Source: Lindgomyces ingoldianus
Taxonomy: Eukaryota; Ascomycota; Dothideomycetes; Pleosporales; Lindgomycetaceae
NCBI RefSeq assembly: GCF_010093535.1
Contig: NW_022985242.1
Location: 17,771 to 33,785 of the forward strand
Direction: 5' to 3'
Length of the DNA: 16,015 nt
Positions 9,591-16,015 of this stretch are shown one piece after another. Positions within the stretch are counted from its first letter, which is position 1. Each line of letters opens with the position of its first letter. A program made the translations under genes and the position numbers. The notes under the pieces are model-generated. The model was not told where the DNA came from and ran no database searches. It worked only from the letters and a program-made list of their open reading frames with translations.

Positions 9591-9919
9591 GTTATTGCGC
9601 AGTGCTTACAGTGTACTTGCTTTGTACCTGTTATTTATACATTCCTTGCGCTTTTAACTAGAGCCTATAGAGCTTTAAAGCCTAAGTGTTCTACGCGCGC
9701 ATGCTAAAGCTTTTCTAAGTCTAAGCATAAAAATGTACTTTATAAGTGTTAGCATTTTAAAAGCATACTTTACACTAGTAAGTAAAAAAAGACAGCTTTA
9801 TATTTAATAAACATAAGGTTATATTAATAGTAAAGTGTTATAAGTACTTTATTTTATTTTAGTGTGCTTATGCGCAATGTATAGTTAAGTTTTAAATACT
9901 ATAGTTCTTTTTCTCTTAA
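9591..9919 (-). pseudogene. Copia-2 gag, central and zinc-knuckle part
   Basis: Minus-strand gag remnant. Around 9560-9650 the frame reads K-E-C-I-N-N-R-Y-K-A-S-T-L, then N-N-P-H, A-G-Y-I-K-K, which resembles the fungal copia gag pattern C-x-C-G-x-x-H-x-x-x-x-C-P-Y followed by R-P-x-G-W-K; most of the zinc-binding cysteines have been changed. The frame continues across solo LTR-B into 10153 when the insertion and one ATAAG are removed. Assignment to gag rests on this motif and on position upstream of integrase. Confidence 0.6.
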
Positions 9920-9924
9920 ATAAG

Positions 9925-10147
9925 TGTAACGAGGTCGGCACAGTCAACCACGTGGCCTTCTCTCGCTTATAGAGGTTTAGGCTAGGCTAGAGACAACCGC
10001 TAGTGCTAGTGCTTACTCTAGCATTACCTATATATATATTATACTATGCGAGAATACTTAGCTTAAGTATTCTCGTGCGTACCTTTTAGTACAGTGGGGA
10101 AAGTTGTATAGTATCGGCTTGGCAGGCGAGGTGCCTACCTTATTACA
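9925..10147. mobile_element. Solo LTR-B inserted in Copia-2 gag, TSD ATAAG
   Basis: A 223-base insertion starting TGTAACGAGGTCGGCAC and ending GTGCCTACCTTATTACA, so its ends form a 17-base imperfect inverted repeat whose mismatches are mostly transitions. It is flanked by the exact duplication ATAAG (9920-9924, 10148-10152). An alternating TATATATATATTA box lies at about 10030-10042. There is no internal domain, so it reads as a solo LTR; a small non-autonomous element with five-base duplications is the alternative. It shares only the first six bases with solo LTR-A and looks like another family. Parts keep YCR triplets (GTCGGCA, GTCAACCACG). Confidence 0.85.
10049..10075. repeat. Perfect 12-bp hairpin in solo LTR-B
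   Basis: CGAGAATACTTA, loop GCT, TAAGTATTCTCG: a perfect 12-base stem, seven bases downstream of the TA-rich box. In an LTR transcript this would fold at the 5' leader. No run of T follows, so it is not a classical terminator. Confidence 0.92.
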
Positions 10148-10152
10148 ATAAG

Positions 10153-10740
10153 CTTCTAAGATAATATTAACATAAAATTTTTTTAATATAACTACCTTTT
10201 ATAGCATAAGATCTTCTGTGTGATTTTTTTATACTTTATTTAACACTTTTTTAAGCTTTCTAGTTTCTATTCTCTAGATTAAAAATTACTAAGTGCCTAC
10301 TTTTACTATATGTAAACTTTAAGCTTTTTTAAATAACCTAAGTATAAGCAGCTTTATACTATTTACTAAGTGTATAGTACTTCTATTATCTTAAATTATG
10401 CTTATAAAAAGTAGGTAAGTGTTAAAATTTATAGTTATATGCATTTTTAGTTTTACTAAAAGCGCTAAGTTAATAAGTGCAGTAATAATACTTTTTAAAA
10501 ATGCTAGTTTATCTAATTCTTTAATAGCTTTTAAAGTAGAGAAGGCTTTATCTAGAATTACGTAGCCTTTTTTAAGTAGTATAGCTTTTACTTTTTTATA
10601 CTACACTTACTTAAGCCTCTTAAAAATCTTTTAGTGTGTAGTTTTACTAAGCTTCTTTAGCTTTTTAGTAACTGCTAATGTAAAGTCTCTACAGTCTACT
10701 ACTTTTTATAAATAAAAAAATTACTATAAAGCTCTGCATA
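10153..10740 (-). pseudogene. Copia-2 gag, N-terminal part
   Basis: Minus-strand continuation of gag upstream of solo LTR-B. A long frame interrupted mainly by TAA/TAG reads F-T-L-A-V-T-K-K-L-K-K near 10680 and K-V-K-A-I-L-L, then L-D-K-A-F-S-T-L-K-A-I-K-E-L-D-K-L near 10530-10590. That resembles the copia gag N-terminal layout (a W-x-x-W/L-A-V-x-K-x-L opening followed by A-x-x-I-L and a D-x-x-T-A-K-E-x-W helix). Next to LTR-B it reads N-I-I-L-E-A-Y-L-R-E-K-E in one frame across the insertion. Start codon not found; the right border is approximate. Confidence 0.55.
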
Positions 10741-11243
10741 GGCATAGGTAGCCTAATTAGGCTAAAATAGATTAGGCTAAATTATTATCTAATTATCTAC
10801 TAAGTGTTATAAATATACTTATAGCTTAGTTACTTACATGTAGAGAGTGCTTTTAAAGCATTATTAAGAGGATTTTGCTAATTTCTTAAATTATTAGAGG
10901 TTTTTTACTAAGTGCGCTAGCCTTTATAACACTTTAGTGCATAAAGCGCGCCTAGTCTAGTGCAAGCTTTAGAGCTAGGGCGTCTAGAAAGTCTTGGGCA
11001 GCTAGCTAGCCTTCTATATTAAGAATCTTATAGGTTCTTACCTTAGTATATAAGAAGTGCTACTGCTAGTACTAAGCTTTTAGGGTTATAGTGCTATACT
11101 TTACCTTAGTAAAGTAAGCTGTCGCGTATACTAAGAGCCTTAGCTAGGGCTTAGAGCCTAGGACTAGGGCTTAGAGCCTGGGACGCAGCTTAGAATCTAG
11201 AGATATTATGTTCCGAAGCTTAGTGTATATAAGAGGAGCCTTT
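10741..11243. other. Non-coding flank upstream of Copia-2 gag
   Basis: No gene can be supported. By position this should contain the 5' leader and LTR of Copia-2, but no TG...CA boundary with a match to 3188-3889 was seen. A minus-strand stretch near 10900-11010 (A-(stop)-D-F-L-D-A-L-A-L-K-L-A-L-D) is partly open but resembles nothing I can name. A 20-base tandem duplication lies at 11144-11183. Confidence 0.6.
11144..11183 (+). repeat. 20-bp tandem duplication
   Basis: Two head-to-tail copies of CTAGGGCTTAGAGCCTAGGA, the second differing by one base (G for A, a RIP-type difference). Function unknown. Confidence 0.9.
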
Positions 11244-11543
11244 TGTCAGATTGAAGCACTGTTTCTAGGCTTCCTAAGATGAATGATGGGTTTGGATATG
11301 ATGTATGGGATGATGATTAATTGTCTTGATTTATCAATCCTTTTTCTGCTCTACTTGTGTTGCTCGGCTTTTGTTTTTCCGATCCGAGTCCCTCGCGCAC
11401 TAGCCCTATGCGCGACCAGCTTGCGACGTGCTGCAACATGCAGCAATTTGCAGCAACATACTGTTCAAGCTTATTGCTCGTACTATGTAGCAGCTTTTGT
11501 CAAACGTTCCTCCTGTCTTGACAGTAGGTGCGCATATCTGACA
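11244..11543 (-). mobile_element. Copia-1b 3' LTR
   Basis: A 300-base LTR beginning TGTCAGATTG and ending ATATCTGACA, clearly related to 2868-3187. Copia-1b pol ends immediately to its right on the minus strand, so it is the 3' LTR. It is almost free of the mutation seen around it: CGATCCGAG, TCAAACG and similar YCR-containing words survive. The minisatellite present in the other LTR is reduced to a few irregular units. Its outer flank is CCTTT. Confidence 0.9.
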
Positions 11544-11553
11544 CACCCCCTCA
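11544..11553 (-). other. Probable polypurine tract and authentic pol stop
   Basis: Read on the minus strand, the bases before the LTR are TGAGGGGGTG. The run of G is a plausible polypurine primer for plus-strand synthesis, as expected next to a 3' LTR, and the TGA that opens it is in frame with the end of pol. TGA is otherwise nearly absent from the degraded sequence, so this is likely the original stop codon. Confidence 0.7.
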
Positions 11554-12651
11554 GCTTAGACATGCTTTAAGCTGGTTCCTAATTGCGCAACCTTAGTATG
11601 CTTCTAGGGCTTCTATTCTTGCTTCAATCTCTTCCATATCTGCTTCCTAACTAACTATCCCCTCCCTAACATTAACTAGCTAAATTTGCTAAAGAAAGCT
11701 TAGCTATTTGCTAGCTAAAAGCGCTTTAGTAAGTCTGTCTACAAGCATCTTGCTAGAGAGGACATAGACAACCTTAATCATTTGTTAAGAGACTTCCTGT
11801 TAGAGCTAGTAGTTATAGATGTTAACATGTTAGAGCTTAGTTTAAAGTTAAGATATCTCTTTATTTACTAGTTAGATTGTCTGCTTGTTGTTGCACTAAA
11901 TTGTAATAGTTAAATTAAGCAGCTTAACTTACAGTTTATTAAGAAGCATTCTTATAAACATAGCTTTCTTAGCAACTTAGAACAGTGCAAGTAATTTTGC
12001 TTTTATTGTTAACATTATAACTGTATCTTGTTTATTTACTTACTATGTAATCTATCTGCTAAATAGTTAAATAACATAGCCCTAAAAGCTCTTTCTATCT
12101 AGTGTATTATTTACAAATAACACATTGCTTGCTACTACAAAGTAGTCTTCTTCTTCTAATTAGAGTGCGTACGTCTGTGTTGCATGTAGGTACAGGATGA
12201 CTTAATTAGCTGCATCCTAATGGTTAGATGCAGGATTTGTAAGAAACTGTGCAAGGCGTAATGTAGCAAAGGTAATGTCTAGTTTTATAGTAACTGCTGC
12301 AAAGAGCAGAGATCTAATCTTCTGCTAATATTAATTTACTTCTAATAGGGTTGCAAAACTAAATTGCAGCATAAGTTTAATCCTACTTATAGGTGTAGCA
12401 TGCTGCAGGTTCTTTCTATTAGCTAGCCTAGCTATCTTATTAATATATAAGGCCTATAATAGCTAAATTATTTATTGCTGTTAATCTCTAATAATCTTAA
12501 CTTTTAGGAACTATTATAGGTCTTTGCCTCCTGTTAGAGTATACTTCTCTTGTAACTAGTCTACTACACGCTGTGCATCTGCTTTAAAGCCTTTCCTGTA
12601 CACAATAATAAGGTTGTCTACATAGAAAAAAACAAATATTCTAGCTTTAGT
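11551..12651 (-). pseudogene. Copia-1b pol, RT active site to RNase H end
   Basis: Minus-strand 3' part of pol. Right next to Fot-A the RT active site reads F-V-F-F-Y-V-D-N-L-I-I-V-Y (YVDN codons at 12613-12624); the second aspartate of YVDD is asparagine through a TCG-to-TTG change on the plus strand. It continues K-G-F-K-A-D-A-(Q)-R-V-V-D, L-Q-E-K-Y-T-L-T-G-G-K-D-L, the usual region after YVDD. The RNase H C-terminus reads V-V-Y-V-L-S-S-K-M-L-V-D-R-L-T-K-A-L near 11690-11765, matching Y-V-P-x-x-x-M-L-A-D-G-L-T-K-A-L. A tail with E-A-D-M-E-E-I-E-A-R-I-E-A-L-E follows before the TGA at 11551-11553. The last 70 codons stay in one frame and are less mutated than the middle. Confidence 0.9.
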
Positions 12652-12653
12652 TA

Positions 12654-12701
12654 ACATGGTCCACAAGCGAATGTTCAACACAAGCGAGTGTTCCGCCCCA
12701 C
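12654..12701 (+). repeat. Fot-A left terminal inverted repeat
   Basis: Begins ACATGGTCCACAAGCG. It matches the reverse complement of 14446-14493 over 48 bases with one difference (C versus G at base 15); similarity continues a few bases further with C/T differences. It contains two direct copies of AAGCGARTGTTC, at 12665-12676 and 12682-12693, starts 17 bases apart, likely transposase-binding sites. Unmutated YCR words persist to about 12755. Confidence 0.95.
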
Positions 12702-12734
12702 CACCAAAACGCAGCCAACCTACTACCAACCGCG

Positions 12735-14372
12735 ATGCATCAACAACCATACAATCAATTATCTTTAAAAGAGGCTAGAATTAACCTAGCTATTTAAGCT
12801 CTTAATAGAGACGCGTCTTTAACTAAGAGGCGAGCTGCAGCACTCTATAATGTTAATTAAATAGCTCTCCGCTAACAACGCGCAGGGATGACTATGCAAC
12901 GCGACTGTACAGCCAACAACAAGAAGCTCACAAAGCTAGAAAAGAAGGTGATTATTAAGCATATACTTAATCTAGATTCCTAAGGATTTGCGCCTACTCT
13001 AGGTGCTGTACAAGAGATAGCTAACAAGCTTCTTACTAAGCGCAGCGCTCTACTAGCAGGTATTAACTAGCTATCTAACTTTGTCGCGCGTACGCTAGCA
13101 GTTAAAACCTACCTTAGCTAACTGTATAATTACTAATAAGCAAAATGTAAAGATCTAGTAATTATAAGTAAGTAGTTTAAGCTTGTAGAGGCTACATAAT
13201 TAAAGTACAGCATTATAGATTAGGACATGTATAATTTTAACAAAACAGGCTTTTAGATAGGGGTTATATTAAGCTAAATAGTTGTTACAGGCACAGATAG
13301 ATGTAATTAGCTAAAGGCTATACAGCTAGGTGACTGTAAATGGGTGACAGTTATTGCAGGCATTAACGCAGATAGGTGGGCAATACCTCTGTACGCAATC
13401 TTTAAAGGTAAGCATCACCTATCTGCCTAGTATAAAGATAAGGATATACTAAAGGACTAGGCTATTAGTGTTAGTAATAACAGCTAGACAACTAACAAAC
13501 ATAGAATTGCATAGCTAGAGCACTTTAATCTGCACATAAAAGATTGCTTAGTAGGCTTATAGCAGCTGCTTATTTTTAATAGCTATAAAAGCTATTACTC
13601 TCTTAAATTCCTAGAGCTCTATAAGCAGAGGCGTATTATAGCGCTCTGTATGCTAGCACACGCGTCACATATTCTACAGCTGCTTAACGTTAGCTGCTTT
13701 TTGCTGTTAAAGCGCGCGTACAGTACTAAAATTAGCTAGTTAATCTGCTACTAGATTAACTATATTAACAAGCTAACCTTCCTACTAGCCTTTAAGGCAG
13801 CATTTAGTTGCTTAATTATAACAGATAATATCTGCGCAGGCTTTAGAGCTACAGGACTAGTCTTATTTGACCTAGAGCTAGTGCTCTTAAAGCTTAATAT
13901 ACAGCTACCTAATTAGCCAGCTACTCTACTACTAAATACTGCCTAGGAGGCTTAAACACCTAGTAATCTTTATAAGGTTAAGGCTTAGTTAACTCTACTA
14001 TATAATTAAATTTAAAGGCATTAGAATTTATCTTCTTTTACTATGCTTAATCTAGCAAAGCAGCTAAGTAAGAGCGCTACTAAAATAGCTTATGTTGCTA
14101 TTCTACAGCGCAATTAAGCAGCTGCCCTAGAGAGGGCCTGTAAGGCAGCTACAAAGCGCAAGCAGCGTAAAAAAAAGTAAATTTAGAAAAAAGAAACTCT
14201 AATAAGTTATTAGGGCTTTAAGTTAAGTACTTAGAAGCTTGCTAGTATAGCAGGAGGTAGCAAAATGCCTTAGGAGGAGTTAACTGCTAAAAGCAGCGCA
14301 GCGCGCGTATAGCGCTGCAAGCGCTGCAACAAGCCTAGGCATAACTCTTGTACATGCAAGGATATTAAATAA
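12735..14372 (+). pseudogene. Fot-A transposase with C-terminal CCHC knuckle, RIP-inactivated
   Basis: A pogo/Fot1-family transposase remnant. One reading frame runs from ATG 12735 to TAA 14370-14372, 545 codons, without any frameshift; about 35 internal stops, all TAA or TAG, fit mutated CAA, CAG and TGG. The N-terminus has a helix-turn-helix-like stretch (L-T-K-R-R-A-A-A-L-Y-N-V). The first catalytic motif reads M-Y-N-F-N-K-T-G-F, with asparagine for aspartate at 13239-13241 (residue 169). The second reads L-I-F-N-S-Y-K-S-Y-Y-S, again D to N, at 13578-13580 (residue 282); nearby are the family motifs W-V-T-V-I, I-F-K-G-K, and H-A-S-H-I-L-Q-L-L-N-V. The third region, Y-I-N-K-L-T-F-L-L-A-F, has threonine where I would expect an acidic residue. 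The C-terminus R-C-K-R-C-N-K-P-R-H-N-S-C-T-C is a C-x2-C-x4-H-x4-C zinc knuckle, seen in some fungal pogo transposases. Confidence 0.93.
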
Positions 14373-14445
14373 TCCTATAGTAGTTTATTTTATATAGTAT
14401 ATTTTTGCGTTGTTAAATTAATAGTCTTTAAAGTTAAATTTAGTA

Positions 14446-14493
14446 GTGGGGCGGAACACTCGCTTGTGTTGAACATTCCCTTGTGGACCATGT
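14446..14493 (-). repeat. Fot-A right terminal inverted repeat
   Basis: Mirror of 12654-12701, ending GGACCATGT before the TA duplication. It keeps CGG, TGG and TGA-type words while the adjacent interior (TAGTAG in place of the left end's GTGGTG equivalent) already shows C-to-T type changes, so the mutated/unmutated border falls at the inner edge of the repeat. Confidence 0.95.
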
Positions 14494-14495
14494 TA

Positions 14496-16015
14496 TGCAG
14501 TAGAGTTTATATAAGACAGCTAAGAACCTAAGGCCTTTAAGAGTTATTATAAAATAGTGTTACTAGAGTAGAGAAGAAATTTATAGGCTGTATAGTGCCT
14601 TTTAAAGCTTTAGTATTATACCTAGTTTCTAATAGCCTCTTAGCATCTGCATGTAGATATTGCGGTTAATTACTGCATGTATAAATGCGTTAGTTATGTT
14701 GTATTATTTAAGCTCTAGGTTAAAGTGTGCAGATATTACTATTAGCATTTAAAATAAGCGTTCTGCTAGAGTGGCAGCGTAGGCATCTTATGTAGTAATG
14801 TTTCTTTATTAATTACTATAGACTACTAGTTGCGCCTTGCATCTTTACAATCTATAGTGCTTGTTAAGCTTGTAGGTGTACACCTATATGCAATCTAGAA
14901 TCTGCTGTCTAGCTGTCTTAATTAGCTTTATTTAGACCTCTGTCTAAAATTTTATTGTCTAATAACTGTCTAGGTGCGTTCTTTCTACTGCTTTAAATAT
15001 TTTATGTAGAGGGTGCTTTTCTAGTTACTTTTAAGTTAATAGCAGAGGTAGCAGCTAGCTTTTATAAGGTGTCTTTTTTTTAGATAGTATTTTTATTAAT
15101 GCTGCTTTATCTAGTGTCTTACTGCTATGCTTTTCTACACTTTTAAATCTTATACTAGCTATAAAGGCTATAGCCTATAGTACAGTTTTTAACAACCTTA
15201 TTTAGATTAGCTTTAGTGCTGCTCTAGCTATTAACTGCATAAGTAATGCTGCAGGTGGCAGAGTATTTAAAAAAGATAGATAGTTATCTCTAATCTTCTT
15301 TTCTTAATAGTAGCCTAGTAGGTCTACTTTGTTAAAATTTAATGTATTATTTATAGTGTTGTCTTGATAGAATAACTTTATCTTTAGCTAATAACTAAGT
15401 GTTAGAAGCTTAATTATTCTAATCTATATAGTAATTTTTTTTACTATGTTATACATAAAGTTATCTATTAGGTCTTTAAGCTTACTGCTAAAGATTAAGT
15501 GTTTATTAAAAATAATGTTATGTGTATAGATTACTTTTGCTAGTAGTAGTATCTATACATAGTAGATGTTTAATAATTAGTACTTAACTAGATATCTAAT
15601 CTACGCCTGTAAGTCTAGCCTTTATAGCTTAGATTTGTTCTAATGTGTGTTATTAGTTATTATAAATGCTTTATAGCTATAGGCTTTTAAATGTGTAAAG
15701 CTTAGCTTTTAAATTAACATAATAACTTTATTATTTAGAGCTGCTTATGTAAAGAAGATCTTGTATAGTGTCTTCTAGTTATTAGCATAGTTTAGCGTCT
15801 AATTATATAGGTATACGCTAGCTCTAGTAATATATAGCTATATGTTCTATAGTATGTTAGCATCTAGTTGCATAGCCTGTGACTTCTTCTTATTTACACT
15901 CTTTAAGCGTTTAGCTTCTCTGTTCTAGGCTTGTGTATCTAGTGCTAAAGGCTTAATAGTTATTTTATATAATGCTAGCTAGCATTCTACCTTTAGTTTT
16001 ACTATTATTAGCAGA
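14496..16015 (-). pseudogene. Copia-1b pol, integrase and N-terminal RT
   Basis: Continuation of Copia-1b pol on the far side of Fot-A, running off the right edge of the window. 15304-16003 matches 1-700 at a constant offset; in the first 120 bases I count nine differences, eight of them transitions. This segment carries the integrase core end and the I-G-Y-L-V-G-Y region. Copia-1b has an apparent 11-base gap after 16003 relative to 701-711. The part at 14496-15303 should encode the linker and the first half of RT; next to Fot-A it reads Y-K-L-Y-C-I, but upstream RT motifs are too eroded for me to place. Confidence 0.85.

Larger units (their letters stand above)
12654..14493 (+). mobile_element. 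Fot-A, pogo/Fot1-type DNA transposon, complete but mutated
   Basis: An 1,840-base Tc1/mariner-superfamily element with 48-base terminal inverted repeats (12654-12701, 14446-14493) and TA target duplications (12652-12653, 14494-14495). Size and layout match fungal Fot1 elements of about 1.9 kb. It interrupts Copia-1b RT 28 bases before the YVDD codons; removing it with one TA joins Y-K-L-Y-C-I-T-K-A-R-I-F-V-F-F in one frame. It carries one plus-strand transposase pseudogene. Ends are nearly pristine and the interior is heavily mutated. Confidence 0.95.

Noticed and set aside
10049..10075. Hairpin as a bacterial-type terminator
   Set aside because: No T run follows, and the setting is a eukaryotic LTR just after a TATA-like box.
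10900..11010. Minus-strand partly open stretch as a host gene fragment
   Set aside because: Stops of the RIP type interrupt it, no domain was recognised, and it lies where the Copia-2 leader is expected.
2868..11543. The two Copia-1 LTRs as the LTR pair of Copia-2
   Set aside because: The spacing is tempting, but gag of Copia-1a starts 32 bases from one LTR and pol of Copia-1b stops at the other. The Copia-2 integrase and RT sequences belong to a different family, and the bases inside the LTRs on the Copia-2 side do not match those on the Copia-1 side.
11283..11570. Plus-strand 95-codon frame across the Copia-1b LTR
   Set aside because: It is the LTR read in the wrong direction, matching the equivalent frame in the other LTR only because the DNA is repeated.
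1..16015. tRNA, rRNA or conserved host genes
   Set aside because: Scanning both strands gave no rRNA-like blocks, no convincing tRNA B-box with acceptor stem, and no host protein family.

Overview
The window looks like a repeat graveyard from a filamentous ascomycete fungus (Pezizomycotina). It holds no host gene that I can support. Everything recognisable is a transposable element: two families of Ty1/copia LTR retrotransposon, two pogo/Fot1-type DNA transposons (Tc1/mariner superfamily) and two solo LTRs. Most of them have been mutated by C-to-T / G-to-A transitions of the kind left by repeat-induced point mutation (RIP). The organism call rests on that mutation pattern plus Fot1-like and copia-like elements together. 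I cannot name a species.

Layout, left to right. 1-2835 is the 5' half (integrase back to gag, minus strand) of a copia element, here called Copia-1a, with its 5' LTR at 2868-3187. 3188-11243 is mostly a second, different copia element (Copia-2, minus strand). It is broken by three later insertions: solo LTR-A (4921-5124, TSD CATAG), a Fot1-like transposon Fot-B (5174-7287, TSD TA) and solo LTR-B (9925-10147, TSD ATAAG). 11244-16015 is the 3' half of another copy of the first family (Copia-1b, minus strand), with its 3' LTR at 11244-11543. A second Fot1-like transposon, Fot-A (12654-14493, TSD TA), splits its reverse transcriptase. Bases 1-700 and 15304-16003 are the same integrase segment in two diverged copies, at a constant offset of 15,303 bases.

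The stack can be read as stratigraphy. The copia elements came first and the Fot elements and solo LTRs landed in them. Removing each insertion with one copy of its target duplication restores a plausible host reading frame, and this works at all four sites. Copia-2 coordinates total about 5.5 kb once its three insertions are removed, about right for a whole copia element, but I could not find its LTR pair.

Nothing encodes a functional full-length protein. Fot-A keeps one 545-codon frame from start to stop, interrupted by about 35 stops, all TAA or TAG. Fot-B keeps its frame except for one single-base loss. Catalytic aspartates are changed to asparagine in both transposases and in both reverse transcriptases. 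The longest intact reading frame is the 113-residue N-terminus of Copia-1a gag.

The most interesting signals are mutational: a context-restricted depletion of YCR triplets (TCA, TCG, CCA, CCG and complements), with ACA/GCA/ACG/GCG still common, and sharp refuges where LTRs and transposon ends escaped mutation. I found no convincing new gene system.
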